A stretch of 34,840 nt of DNA from a virus. The DNA lies in IMG/VR virus record IMGVR_UViG_3300019884_000008, positions 1 to 34,840 of that record; one strand, written 5' to 3'. Of this stretch, positions 15,605 to 24,669 are shown piece after piece (the first letter of the stretch is position 1; every line of letters begins with the position of its first letter). Below the pieces are notes generated by a model. That model did no database searches. It saw only the letters and a list, made by a program, of their open reading frames with translations, and was not told the origin of the DNA. A program made the position numbers and the translations under genes.

Positions 15605-16710
15605 GCACAGCTACCCTGAGCGGGCATCGTGTCACCCGGGCGCGCGTGCACCTACCCGCGTGGGGCTTGCCTTGGGCCGAGGTGTCGCTCGACGAGGAGG
15701 CGACGCTTTCTGGGGTCGTGCCGCTGAAGGTTGCCGATCTCGTTTTCTCCGGGACGGTCATGTCGGGCGGCGCGGGCCCCGTCGGCCGGTCGAGCTTCCG
15801 CCTCGCCGCCGGCGCCGGCGGGTGGGGACGGACCATCCCGCCGAAGAGCTACGCCGACGATGGCGGCGTCAAGACGTCAACCGCCCTGGCCGACGCCGCA
15901 ACCGCGTGCGGGGAGACGATCGACCCGGCGAGCCTGCCGCCGGCGACGACGCGCCTCGGGCCGGCATGGGTGCGGGAACAAGGTCCCGCGGCGCGGACGC
16001 TCGAGCGTGTTGCCCCCGCGGCCTGGTACGTCCGCGAGCTGGACGGGGTGACCGTCATCGGCAAGCGCCCTACCTCGACCCTCGCGACCCCGGTGACGAT
16101 CGCCGGCGTCGATCGCGCGCGGCGCGTCGTGACGCTTTCGGCCGAGTCGATCGCCGCCATCGTGCCGGGGGCCGTCGTCGAGGGCATCGAAGCCGTCGAC
16201 GTGATGCACGAGCTCGCGGCCGGGGCCGGCCTCGTTTCGACGATTTGGGGGGCGGGTATTGCCCAAACGGATCGCGCCCTCACCGCCATGCGCCGCATCC
16301 TCGAGCAGCTCGACCCAGGGCGCCCCTTCCGCGGCGTGTACGAATATCGGATCGTCACGCAAGAGGGCGAGCGCCTCAACCTGCAGCCCGTCCGCGTCTC
16401 GACGGGCATGCCTGATCTGCAGCGCGTGCCGGTGCGCCCCGGCATTCCCGGCGCACGCGCGGATCACGCGCCCGGCTCGAGGGTGCTCGTCCTCTTCGTC
16501 GATGCGACGCCGGCGCGGCCGGTTGTCGTTGGGTACGAGGACGCCGACGGCGATGGTTTCGTGCCCGTCGTGCTCGAGCTCGACGCGACGACGACGATCA
16601 ACCTCGGCGCCGGCGCCACCCTCGCGGCGGCGCGGCTAACCGATCCCGTTGTGTGCGGTCCCTTCGCGGGGGCGATCACCGGCGGATCCGCAAAAACGAG
16701 GATCGCCTAA
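15601..16710 (+). CDS. Baseplate hub / tail spike protein with OB-like domain
   Basis: This 369-aa protein has a beta-rich N-terminal hub-like part (HRVTRARVHLPAWGLPWAEV, a cleft domain with DAATACGETIDPASLP, then VTIAGVDRARRVVTLSAESI). Its C-terminus carries a short OB-like segment (PGIPGARADHAPGSRVLVLFVDA, RPVVVGYEDADGDG) as in gpV and gp45 spike proteins. A Gly/Ala-rich strand end (INLGAGATLAAARLTDPVV) follows, typical of proteins that carry a spike tip. Here hub and spike appear joined in one chain. The gene overlaps neighbours at both ends (ATGA and TAATG). Confidence 0.6.
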   Translation: MSTATLSGHRVTRARVHLPAWGLPWAEVSLDEEATLSGVVPLKVADLVFSGTVMSGGAGPVGRSSFRLAAGAGGWGRTIPPKSYADDGGVKTSTALADAATACGETIDPASLPPATTRLGPAWVREQGPAARTLERVAPAAWYVRELDGVTVIGKRPTSTLATPVTIAGVDRARRVVTLSAESIAAIVPGAVVEGIEAVDVMHELAAGAGLVSTIWGAGIAQTDRALTAMRRILEQLDPGRPFRGVYEYRIVTQEGERLNLQPVRVSTGMPDLQRVPVRPGIPGARADHAPGSRVLVLFVDATPARPVVVGYEDADGDGFVPVVLELDATTTINLGAGATLAAARLTDPVVCGPFAGAITGGSAKTRIA

Positions 16711-16928
16711 TGCCGCTCAACCCGACACGTCTAGCGACGGCGATCAAGGCGGCGCTTCTCGCCGATCCCGACACGCAAGCGCAAAACAACGACGCTCTTC
16801 AGGCAATGTGCACGGCGATCGCGGCGGCCGTCATCACCGAGATCACGGGAAACGCGACGGTGTTGCCGGCGCTTCTCGTTGCTCCCCCCGGCGGCGGGCC
16901 GGTCACAGGAACGGGGGTGGTCTCATGA
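16710..16928 (+). CDS. Small baseplate-associated protein
   Basis: This 72-aa protein begins with an amphipathic helix (LNPTRLATAIKAALLADPDTQ) and a second helix (AMCTAIAAAVITEITGNA), then a Gly/Pro-rich tail. Short proteins with this two-helix layout commonly follow the spike gene in Mu-like and related myoviruses. It overlaps both neighbours (TAATG upstream, ATGA downstream). The exact function is unknown. Confidence 0.5.
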   Translation: MPLNPTRLATAIKAALLADPDTQAQNNDALQAMCTAIAAAVITEITGNATVLPALLVAPPGGGPVTGTGVVS

Positions 16929-17344
16929 CGACGAACTTCGGCCTCGACCTCTCTTCGGTCGACGACGTCGACGAGACGCGCACGGTCACGGGCGTCGAGC
17001 TCGTCGCCGAGGACGCGCTCTGGCGACTGAAAACGCCGCACTCGCAAGGGATCTTCGCCGCCGACGATCCCGAATACGGGCTTGATCTCGAGGCGGAAAT
17101 CGGCAAGAGCGACGACCCTTCGGACGCGGCCGCGCTCCCTGACAAGATCCGCTCGGAGCTCACCAAAGACGATCGGATCCTCACCGTCGACACGACGATC
17201 AGCCGCACCGAGCAGAGCAACGGCGCCGTGGACTACGACATCGCGATCCACTGCGAGACCGCCGAGGGTCCCTTCGAGCTCGTCGGCAAGGCGGGCGACT
17301 CCGGCCTCGACCTCGCCGTGAAACTCCTTCCGGGGGGCATCTGA
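16925..17344 (+). CDS. Baseplate wedge protein, gp25/W-like
   Basis: This 139-aa protein has the compact alpha/beta layout of the gp25-lysozyme-like wedge family: an N-terminal acidic lead, a helix ending in PHSQGIFAADDPEYGLDL, a region with KIRSELTKDDRILTVDTTIS, and a final beta hairpin (DYDIAIHCETAEGPFELV). This family nucleates sheath polymerisation at the baseplate. Position directly before the J-like gene is the standard order, and the two are coupled by TGATG. Confidence 0.65.
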   Translation: MTTNFGLDLSSVDDVDETRTVTGVELVAEDALWRLKTPHSQGIFAADDPEYGLDLEAEIGKSDDPSDAAALPDKIRSELTKDDRILTVDTTISRTEQSNGAVDYDIAIHCETAEGPFELVGKAGDSGLDLAVKLLPGGI

Positions 17345-18504
17345 TGGCGATCCAACTGTCGTTGTCGCAGCTGCTTCAATCGGTGTCGCTCGACAGCTGG
17401 AAACAGCGCGTCGTCGACATCGCCACTGGCGTCGGCTTGCAAACGCAGAATTGGGCGTCGGGCGGCTACACCCGCATTCTCGTTGCGCTCTTCTCGCAGT
17501 TCTACAAGACGAGCAGCGATGTCGTTCCGCTCATCGCCGCCGGCGGGCTGCTCGATTGGGCCGAGGGCGCGTGGCTCGCGCTGCTCGCAAAGCAGGTTTT
17601 CAACGTCGACAAGATCGAAGCCACGTTCGCGGCGGCCGTCGAAGGGATCACGCTCACGAACACCGGCGGCGGCTTCTTCACCTTCGACGCGCGCGACATC
17701 GTCTTCAAACGCACGAGCACGGGCAAAACCTATCACAACACCAGCGCCGGCACGCTCAGCGCCGGCGCGACCCTCGAGCTCGACATCGAAGCGGACGAGG
17801 CGGGGAGCGACAGCAACGCGCCCGTCGCGACGATCACCGAGCTAGTCACGACGCTTCTCGGCGTCACCTGCACGAACACCGTCGCCCTGGTCGGGCTGAA
17901 CGAAGAGAGCGATCCGGAGCTTCGACAGCGGTGCCGCGACTCCAATGCGGCGCGCTCCATCGGCGGCGTCAAGAAAGCTTACGAGTTCTTTGCGAAGAGC
18001 GCGCGCCGGGCGGACGGTACGCCGGTCGGCGTCACCCGCGTGCTCGTGCCGCCGGCGGACGGTACCGGCACGGGGACGATCTACATCGCCGGCGCGGGCG
18101 GCGCGATCCCGGGACCGGATGTCACCGTCGTTCAGGGCGTCTTCGATGCAGATGTCACGCACTACGGCTTCACCGCGACGGCGGCGAGCGCCGTGGACAA
18201 GTCGATCGACGCGCCGTGCACGATCTGGATCCCGTCTTCGCTCGGGCTCTCGACCGAGCAAGCGCAGCAAAAAGTTCTCGACGCGCTCGAGGCGTATGTG
18301 CAAGCGGCGCCGATCGGCGGATTCATCATCTCGCCGACCGCGGGGCGCATCTATTGGCGCGCGCTCCTCGGTGTCGTGGCGAGTGCCATCCCCGGCACCC
18401 TCAAAGCGCAGCTCACCTCCGAGGCGGACATCACGATTGCCGCTAACGAAGTGCCCATTTGGGCCGGCCTGCTCGCCGACACGACCGTCAACCTGGTGAC
18501 CTGA
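17344..18504 (+). CDS. Baseplate J-like protein (Mu gp47-like)
   Basis: This 386-aa protein fits baseplate J-like proteins. It has an N-terminal helical part, a beta core with FTFDARDIVFKRTSTGKTYHN and TLELDIEADEAGSDSNAPVA, then GLNEESDPELRQRCRDSNAA (the conserved segment at the start of the second half), VTRVLVPP...GTIYIAGAGG and a final domain with LDALEAYVQAAPIGG. It forms the wedge arms linking the central hub to the fibres. It overlaps genes on both sides by four bases or fewer. Confidence 0.85.
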   Translation: MAIQLSLSQLLQSVSLDSWKQRVVDIATGVGLQTQNWASGGYTRILVALFSQFYKTSSDVVPLIAAGGLLDWAEGAWLALLAKQVFNVDKIEATFAAAVEGITLTNTGGGFFTFDARDIVFKRTSTGKTYHNTSAGTLSAGATLELDIEADEAGSDSNAPVATITELVTTLLGVTCTNTVALVGLNEESDPELRQRCRDSNAARSIGGVKKAYEFFAKSARRADGTPVGVTRVLVPPADGTGTGTIYIAGAGGAIPGPDVTVVQGVFDADVTHYGFTATAASAVDKSIDAPCTIWIPSSLGLSTEQAQQKVLDALEAYVQAAPIGGFIISPTAGRIYWRALLGVVASAIPGTLKAQLTSEADITIAANEVPIWAGLLADTTVNLVT

Positions 18505-19289
18505 TGGCAACCACCTTTCGCGAATCCGCGTGGAACCTTTCGCCCGCCCGTCTTCGAACGGCGCGAGCGGCCCGCATGGTTTACGCGTTCGTGGGGCTTC
18601 CGCTCGACATCATTGCCGAGGCGGTCAACCAAGCCGTCAAGACGCGCTTTCCCGAGCTCGCGCCCGACGACGCGCTCCCGTACATCGGCCGTGATCGCGT
18701 CATCATCCGCGGCCCGCTCGAGCCCGCCGCGAGCTACCGCCTGCGTCTTCTGCTCTGGATCGAAGCGTGGCTGGGGTCCGGCGTCGGCCGCGCGATGCTC
18801 GATCAGATCGCCGGCTTTCTCACGCCGCGCGCCGCTCGCATTCGGATCTGGACCCAAGTCGGCGTGATCTACACCCGCGAAGCGGATGGCTCATTCACCA
18901 TCGAGCGCGTCGCCGGTGACCTGTGGAACTGGGATGGGCAAACCTCTATGTGGGCCCGCTTTTGGGTGGTTATCTACTCGATCGCCGACGTCCCGTGGAC
19001 GCGTCATCCGCCCTACGGCGGGACGAGCGGCACGTGGGGAAGCCGAACCGGCCTCACGTGGGGCTCGTCGGCGACCGTCGCCGAGGCGCGATCGATCCGC
19101 GGCATCATCGACGAATTCAAGCCGGCGCTTTCGAAGTGCCAGAACGTGATCATCTCGTTCGACGCGACCGCCTTTGCGCCGACGGACACGGCGCCACCGC
19201 TCCCCGCTGGGACGTGGGGAGAATACTGGGACACCGCATCGCTCTCAGCGAATCGCGATCGGCGCGCTCTCTACTGGAAGGGGGTCTGA
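18504..19289 (+). CDS. Tail protein I-like baseplate protein (Mu gp48-like)
   Basis: This 261-aa protein sits after the J-like gene, where tail protein I/gp48 is always found. The N-terminal helical half (RTARAARMVYAFVGLPLDIIAEAVNQAV) is followed by a Trp/Gly-rich part (GTWGSRTGLTWGSS). Near the C-terminus is IDEFKPALSKCQNVIISFDA, the segment typical of this family. It likely connects the wedge to the tail fibres. The next gene starts with GTG one base after its stop. Confidence 0.65.
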   Translation: MATTFRESAWNLSPARLRTARAARMVYAFVGLPLDIIAEAVNQAVKTRFPELAPDDALPYIGRDRVIIRGPLEPAASYRLRLLLWIEAWLGSGVGRAMLDQIAGFLTPRAARIRIWTQVGVIYTREADGSFTIERVAGDLWNWDGQTSMWARFWVVIYSIADVPWTRHPPYGGTSGTWGSRTGLTWGSSATVAEARSIRGIIDEFKPALSKCQNVIISFDATAFAPTDTAPPLPAGTWGEYWDTASLSANRDRRALYWKGV

Positions 19290-19290
19290 C

Positions 19291-20190
19291 GTGTCGACCG
19301 AATATGTGGGCAATCTCTCGTACACGGCGAGCATCACCATCCCCACCGACGACGACGAATTCGACGCCGCGAGCGTCGCCGTTCCGCTCGAGCAGCTCGC
19401 CGACCGCTCGGCCTATCTGAAGGACCGGATCGACGGCGGGGTCGGCTTCGAGTTCACCGACGCGATCCTGCATGGCGACACGACCTTTCCGGACGGCACG
19501 ATCGTCGCGGATGTGACGACGATCACCCTCGGCGCGAGCGGCGACATCACCATCTTCGCGAGCGACGATATGACGGTCGGCGCGACCGATCAAATGGTCG
19601 TTAGCGGCGATACGACGACGCTCGCCGGAACGGTCGCCGTCAACGTGAACACCGCTTCGCTCAACGTGCGGAGTGGGCAATTCACGGCTGCGGCGGGGGC
19701 GATCCAGATCGGCGGCGGTTCCGACGTCATCACCGTGACGGGTGACCGCGTAGAGCTTGGAAACACCGATGTTGTGGGCGGTGCCTCGTGCAACGTGACA
19801 CTCGCGGCAGTCGTGATGTGCACGTCGACGTCGGACGTGGAAGCCGCGGGCGTCCTCAAAGTCACCGGCAAACTCCGCATTCTCACCCAGAACCGCAGCG
19901 TCGATTTCACCGCTGATGGAACGACTGGTTACGAGCACATTTTTACCGACGACCCAGCAGCGGACCGCAACGTCACGCTGAACCATACGGGCGCAGCCAT
20001 CGGGCAGCGCGTGCGCTTCAATGCGCAAAACGTCACGGGCCCCAACAAATACATCGTCGCACGTGGCGCGCAAACTTGGTTCATGAGCAACCAAGCCGGC
20101 GACACCGTGATCCTAGAGTTCGTCTCCGATGGATCGGCGTGGGTCGTCGACGATTGGCAAGAGGGCGGCGTTGGCCTGAGGAATGGGTGA
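19291..20190 (+). CDS. Tail fibre protein, beta-solenoid type
   Basis: This 299-aa protein starts with GTG. After a globular N-terminus (ASITIPTDDDEFDAASVAVPLEQLADR), residues ~55-190 are a long series of short beta strands rich in Thr, Val, Asp and Gly (GDITIFASDDMTVGATDQMV, TLAGTVAVNVNTASLNVRSG). This is the look of a trimeric beta-helical shaft. The C-terminus (DDPAADRNVTLNHTGAAIGQ, then FVSDGSAWVVDDW) resembles the tip of short fibres. Fibre function is inferred from pattern and location downstream of the baseplate. Confidence 0.6.
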   Translation: MSTEYVGNLSYTASITIPTDDDEFDAASVAVPLEQLADRSAYLKDRIDGGVGFEFTDAILHGDTTFPDGTIVADVTTITLGASGDITIFASDDMTVGATDQMVVSGDTTTLAGTVAVNVNTASLNVRSGQFTAAAGAIQIGGGSDVITVTGDRVELGNTDVVGGASCNVTLAAVVMCTSTSDVEAAGVLKVTGKLRILTQNRSVDFTADGTTGYEHIFTDDPAADRNVTLNHTGAAIGQRVRFNAQNVTGPNKYIVARGAQTWFMSNQAGDTVILEFVSDGSAWVVDDWQEGGVGLRNG

Positions 20191-20914
20191 CCGAATGTCG
20201 CACTGGCTAGATGGACTCTTCGACAGCGGCGGCATCACCATCGAATGGAATGGGACCGAGCTCGCCGACGCGCCGATCCTTGCGTTCGGCGAGCAATTCG
20301 AAGTTGAGAATAGCACCGAGCGAAACGTCGTCTCCATCCGCTTCATTACGCTCGAGGGCGACGTCACCGGGGACAGCGACGAGAACCGCGTCACCACGAT
20401 CAGCGGCGACGAAGAAGAAGGCCGCGTCGACATGGAATGCACGTCGCTCGTATGGGATCCGAGCGCGTCGGAAGGCGAGCCCGCGATCAGGGTTTCCAGC
20501 GGCGAGCTCGACGGCGGTGCGCTCGAAGTAATCCACAACGGCGAGCGCGTGATCCTTTTGGCGGCGAGCGGCGTCGAGATCGGCGGTGACGAGGTCGAGT
20601 CGATCAACCAATTGATCGGCGGTCTTCGCGTCACGCGGCAACTGATCAACACGACGCCCGTCACTCTCGACGCCACGACAACGTCGATCCTTCTCGTGAT
20701 CGACGCGTCGCTCGAACGGACCGTCAACATGCCGCCGCCGTCGACCGGGCGCGTCTTTTTCTGGGTGCTCGTCGGCGGCACTTCGGCCATCACGCTCGGT
20801 CGCGGCGCGGCGCTCATCAATGGCGCGGCGAGCAATTACACGCCGCCGAACAACTCGCGCGGGATCGTTTGGTCGGACGGTGTGGACTGGTACACGCTCG
20901 CCGGCGTTGCATGA
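20183..20914 (+). CDS. Second tail fibre protein with similar C-terminal knob
   Basis: This is 243 aa from ATG 20183, which overlaps the upstream stop by 8 bp; an in-frame ATG at 20195 is equally possible. It is acidic and beta-rich throughout. The last 85 residues (LVIDASLERTVNMPPPSTGR, then GIVWSDGVDWYTLAGVA) parallel the end of the preceding fibre protein, which closes FVSDGSAWVVDD. The two may share a trimerisation or knob domain. The residue order WNGTELADAPILAFGEQFEV at the front is not one I recognise. Confidence 0.5.
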   Translation: MGDRMSHWLDGLFDSGGITIEWNGTELADAPILAFGEQFEVENSTERNVVSIRFITLEGDVTGDSDENRVTTISGDEEEGRVDMECTSLVWDPSASEGEPAIRVSSGELDGGALEVIHNGERVILLAASGVEIGGDEVESINQLIGGLRVTRQLINTTPVTLDATTTSILLVIDASLERTVNMPPPSTGRVFFWVLVGGTSAITLGRGAALINGAASNYTPPNNSRGIVWSDGVDWYTLAGVA

Positions 20915-20927
20915 AAGGGAACCGTCA

Positions 20928-21785
20928 ATGAATCTTCCGAGCGGGAACGGGCAGAACACCAAAGACAAGAGCATGTCGATCGTCCATGCGACGGATGATC
21001 CGGCGCTCGAATTGCTACAGGCAATCGCCGTCGCGATCGGCGTGAGCGACGATAGCGACGCGGGGCAAGCGACGGCGGCGCGACAGGACACCGGCAACGC
21101 GTCGGCGACGAGCATCGACGCCAAGCTCGGGTCAACGGCGGTCGCAGCCGCGGCCGATGGCGAGTCCAACGCGACCACCATGGGCACGCTGCGCGCGCGT
21201 CTCATGGCGTACGGAGGCGCGTCGTGGGCAATGGTCCGCGCCGGGATCACGACGGTCGGCAACGCCGTCACCGGGTTTGCCAATGAGATCCCGTGGGCGT
21301 TTTTCAATACGACGCCGACGACGCGCACCACGGGGCAAGGCGGCCCACTCGAGGCCGACGCGAATGGTAGCTTGCGCGTCGCAGAGCAGGCACCGCCGGC
21401 GTATGAGAACGTCTCCGACGCCGTTGCATCGGTTCACGACAAGCCAGCAGCGTCCGCCGCAAACAACGCCATCCCTTACGACATCATCGCCAAGTCGACG
21501 GCGGGCGTTATCAAGGCAGCGCCAGGAAACCTCTATCGCATGTACGTCACGAATTCGAACGTTGCCGCACAGGCCTATGCGCTCGTGAACAAGGCGACGA
21601 CGCCGGCCACGGGCGACACGCCGGTGATGTATTTCATGGTCGGCATCAACGAAACGAAGCTGATCGAATTCAAGTACGGCAAGCGGTTCACGACGGGGAT
21701 CGGCTGGGCACAGTGCACCGTCTTCGGCGCGGCAACGATCACGACAACCACCGCCGACTCGCTTGTCGATGCCGAGTGCAGCTGA
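20928..21785 (+). CDS. Fibre-associated structural protein, unknown family
   Basis: This 285-aa protein is Ala/Thr-rich. A low-complexity N-terminal section (DSDAGQATAARQDTGNASAT) is followed by helices and a beta-rich C-terminal domain beginning near YENVSDAVASVHDKPA. The C-terminal domain (APGNLYRMYVTNSNVAAQAY...VMYFMVGINETKLIEFKYG) resembles small beta-sandwich domains carried by phage virion proteins. Placement between fibre genes suggests a virion role. It overlaps nothing and has its own weak ribosome-binding site. Confidence 0.45.
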   Translation: MNLPSGNGQNTKDKSMSIVHATDDPALELLQAIAVAIGVSDDSDAGQATAARQDTGNASATSIDAKLGSTAVAAAADGESNATTMGTLRARLMAYGGASWAMVRAGITTVGNAVTGFANEIPWAFFNTTPTTRTTGQGGPLEADANGSLRVAEQAPPAYENVSDAVASVHDKPAASAANNAIPYDIIAKSTAGVIKAAPGNLYRMYVTNSNVAAQAYALVNKATTPATGDTPVMYFMVGINETKLIEFKYGKRFTTGIGWAQCTVFGAATITTTTADSLVDAECS

Positions 21786-21800
21786 AAAGGGGGATGACCA

Positions 21801-22127
21801 ATGTCAACCGTCGCCGACGTTCTACCGTATATGCAGCACTGGCTCGACGCGCGCGCGGCGCAAGTGACGGCGCTCGCCGATTTTGCAACCGCGAAAACCA
21901 ACATGGCCACCGCCCGCAACGCCGTCGCGGCGCGCGTCGGTGCCGGTGACACCGCCGCCGTGATGAGCGCGGTGGTGACGACGTACCTCGGCGCGCGCGT
22001 TATCTACCTGCAAAAAGACCCACTCCAGCGGGCGGCCGTCGCGCTGACCGCCGCGCGCTTTCAGACATTCGAGCAAATGATGGAACTGCTCGCGACCGGG
22101 CAGACTGTCCCGCCCTTCACCGGATAG
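21801..22127 (+). CDS. Small helical protein in the fibre cluster
   Basis: This 108-aa, almost entirely helical and Ala-rich protein (ADVLPYMQHWLDARAAQVTA, RNAVAARVGAGDTAAVMSAV) is preceded by AAAAGGGGG, a good ribosome-binding site. It could be a fibre assembly chaperone or a connector between fibre parts. No family is recognised. It lies eight bases before the large LamG-type gene and is probably co-expressed with it. Confidence 0.45.
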   Translation: MSTVADVLPYMQHWLDARAAQVTALADFATAKTNMATARNAVAARVGAGDTAAVMSAVVTTYLGARVIYLQKDPLQRAAVALTAARFQTFEQMMELLATGQTVPPFTG

Positions 22128-22134
22128 AGGCGGA

Positions 22135-24246
22135 ATGCCGCGCGCGATCGAAGAACCGACCGATATAGCAGACTGTGCCCTATGGCTTGACGCCGCCGAT
22201 CTGTCGTCCATCACCAAAGACGGGTCGGACAAGGTCTCGCAGTGGAGCGACAAGAGCGGCAACGCCAACCACGTCGTCCAGGCCGCGGGGATCCGGCAAC
22301 CGACCCACGTCGCGGGCGCGCTCAACGGGCTCGCCGGCGTGCGCTTCGTTGCCGCGAGCGCCACGCGCCTTGTGATGGCGGTGACGGCAACGCCGCTCAT
22401 GTCCGCGAACGGCGGAACCGTCTTCGTCGTGGGGCGCCGCGCGTCGCTCGGCACCCTCCAGCTCTTTTATCATAACCGCCTCGGCAGTACGGGCTGGCAC
22501 ATCGGGACAGGAACGCTCGCGCAAAACTATCTCTCGACCGACGGCGACAACTACGGCAATCCGATCTCGACGGCCCCTTGCATCTTTACAGCGAAAGCGC
22601 GGCCGGTCAGTGCGACGCTAGCCGATCTCACCCTTGCCGTGAACCGCGCGATCGAGGTTCGCAATCCAGCCGTCGGCTCCATCGGGACGACTGCGGCCGG
22701 CCGCGTGCTGGTCGGCGCTTACGACGACGTTGGCAACTATCCCTTCGACGGCGATCTCTTCGAGGTCACCGCCTTCGAACGCGCGCTCACCGACGGCGAG
22801 ATCGTGCAGGTCGAGCAGTACCTTGCGAGCAAATGGGCGATCGTGCCCCCGCGCCAACTGTCGGCGCCGACGGAGCTCGCGGGCTGCGCCCTCTGGCTTG
22901 ACGCTTCCGACGTCGCATCGATCACCAAAGACGGATCGAACAAGGTTTCGCAGTGGTCGGACAAGAGCGGTAACGCTAAGCACGCCGTGCAGGCAACGGG
23001 CGCTAACCAACCAACGTACAACGCGACGGGGTTCGGCGGTCTGCCTGGCATCGATTGGGGAGCGGGCGCCGTGGCGGCGATGCGGCTGGTCACGCCGAAC
23101 ATTGCGATCGGGCGGCACACGATGTTTGCGGTCGTGCGCGGTGACGCAGGATCCGGCAACGTTCTTTTGCACGGGACCATCGGTAACTTTTCCGAGATCT
23201 TCTGCTTCCACTCTGGGCTTTATTCGATCGGCGTAGCGCGCGCGAACATCTTCACCGGCAAGCTTTTCACCAACTGGCTGCGCGACGGCGTTCGGCGGAT
23301 CGTCTCGGTGACCTACGACGGCACGTGCGAGGGGCATGTCGCGCGCCGCAATGGCGTCGAAATGCAGGAGGGGCTAACGGTTGCCGATCCTGGCACCGAC
23401 GTCGTCACCGAGCCTACGTATATCGGCAATGCGGACGGCACCTGGTACGGGAATAACCCGATGGCCGGAGTCATCGCCGAGATCGTCGTCTTCGATCGCT
23501 GTCTTGGCGACGGCGAGCGGTTCATGGTGGAGCAATACCTTTCGCGGAAGTGGCTTGTCTATACGGGTGGGCACGCGATTGCGTCGCCGGTCGAACTCCC
23601 CGACTGCGCGATCTGGCTCGACGCCGCGGACCTGTCTTCAATCACGAAAGACGGCTCCGATCTCGTCTCGCAGTGGAGCGACAAGAGCGGCAACGCCAAC
23701 CACTTCACCACCTCGGGGGTCAACCGCCCGACCTACAGCACGTACAACGGCAACGCGATTGTCAGCTTCGACGGGACCGATGATTTTATGACGGCCGCGT
23801 CCAACATCGTTGACGATACCGGCCCGGGCTCAACGATCATCGTCGCATGCCGCAAGCGCAGCGCGCCGGGTACGGCTTACAGGGGCGCGCTTGTCACAAG
23901 GGCCAATGGCCTTTACCTCGAAGCCGGCGCCAATAGCTGGGGCGGCTACTCTGGCACAGTCCGCCTTGCCGACGAAAACGCCGGAACGGCAATGCGCGTT
24001 TTCTCCACGCGACGCGGGGCGAACCACACACCGCACGGCTTCAAGCTTCGGGCTGACGGTGCCAGCAAGGGGAACTTTTCCACCATTGCAAGCGAGGCGC
24101 GCGGGTCGACTGAGCTCTGTCCTAATACGCAATTCGCTGACATGGACGTGCTCGGCGTCGTCGTCTACACGCGCTCCCTATCTGATGGCGAGCTCGGGTT
24201 GGTAGAGCAGTACCTCCAACGAAGGTATGGGCTGAGCGGAAGCTAA
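22135..24246 (+). CDS. Receptor-binding protein with three LamG-like domains
   Basis: This 703-aa protein is built of three consecutive units of about 235 residues. Each opens with a near-identical block (CALWLDAADLSSITKDGSDK, then VSQWSDKSGNANH) at residues ~17, ~253 and ~490, and closes with a segment like FERALTDGEIVQVEQYLASK. This is the layout of concanavalin/LamG-type jelly-roll domains that bind carbohydrates in adhesins and fibre tips. As the last structural gene before lysis it is the best candidate for host recognition. No enzymatic motif is seen. Confidence 0.7.
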   Translation: MPRAIEEPTDIADCALWLDAADLSSITKDGSDKVSQWSDKSGNANHVVQAAGIRQPTHVAGALNGLAGVRFVAASATRLVMAVTATPLMSANGGTVFVVGRRASLGTLQLFYHNRLGSTGWHIGTGTLAQNYLSTDGDNYGNPISTAPCIFTAKARPVSATLADLTLAVNRAIEVRNPAVGSIGTTAAGRVLVGAYDDVGNYPFDGDLFEVTAFERALTDGEIVQVEQYLASKWAIVPPRQLSAPTELAGCALWLDASDVASITKDGSNKVSQWSDKSGNAKHAVQATGANQPTYNATGFGGLPGIDWGAGAVAAMRLVTPNIAIGRHTMFAVVRGDAGSGNVLLHGTIGNFSEIFCFHSGLYSIGVARANIFTGKLFTNWLRDGVRRIVSVTYDGTCEGHVARRNGVEMQEGLTVADPGTDVVTEPTYIGNADGTWYGNNPMAGVIAEIVVFDRCLGDGERFMVEQYLSRKWLVYTGGHAIASPVELPDCAIWLDAADLSSITKDGSDLVSQWSDKSGNANHFTTSGVNRPTYSTYNGNAIVSFDGTDDFMTAASNIVDDTGPGSTIIVACRKRSAPGTAYRGALVTRANGLYLEAGANSWGGYSGTVRLADENAGTAMRVFSTRRGANHTPHGFKLRADGASKGNFSTIASEARGSTELCPNTQFADMDVLGVVVYTRSLSDGELGLVEQYLQRRYGLSGS
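22150..24240 (+). repeat. Triplicated ~0.7 kb coding repeat
   Basis: Units begin near 22150, 22866 and 23586. The first and third share an identical 39-bp stretch (22234-22272 and 23665-23703), whereas the second differs at several third positions. Identity at DNA level between units one and three suggests recent gene conversion or duplication and makes the locus prone to recombination. Confidence 0.8.
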
Positions 24247-24669
24247 ATGGATATCTCGTTTCACCCCCCGCCGGACCCACGCGATCGCAAGGTCGCGCGC
24301 GCAATGGTCCCATGGTGGCGCCGGCTCTTCGCGTGGGTCGGGGACTTTCACAAGTTCGTGATCACGCTGCTCGCCATCTCGGCCGGGACGACCGCGGTGC
24401 ACGTATGGCTAAAGGGACTCATCACCCGGGCCGAGCTCGATCTAGCCGTGGACGCAGCGGTGCAAAAGGCGACGAAGGATGCGTTTCTAGAAGTGCGGGG
24501 AGACTTGGCCATCATCAAAACGAACACGGGCGGGCTGCCGCTGTGGCGTGGCGAGACATCGGCAAAGGTGATCGCGCTGGAGAAAGACGTCAGCGCGGCG
24601 GGCAAGGATGCGCAGAAAGCAAACGACCGGCTCGACACCTATCTCGTGAACGCGCGGGGCCACCGATGA
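24247..24669 (+). CDS. Membrane-anchored coiled-coil protein, lysis cassette
   Basis: This 140-aa protein has a basic Trp-rich N-terminus (MVPWWRRLFAWVGDFHK), one membrane segment (FVITLLAISAGTTAVHVWL, residues ~37-56) and a long charged helix ending in a coiled coil (VIALEKDVSAAGKDAQKAND). The topology resembles a type II membrane protein such as an i-spanin or a phage haemolysin-XhlA-like protein. Its ATG directly follows the receptor-binding gene's TAA. The role in lysis is inferred from neighbours. Confidence 0.5.
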   Translation: MDISFHPPPDPRDRKVARAMVPWWRRLFAWVGDFHKFVITLLAISAGTTAVHVWLKGLITRAELDLAVDAAVQKATKDAFLEVRGDLAIIKTNTGGLPLWRGETSAKVIALEKDVSAAGKDAQKANDRLDTYLVNARGHR

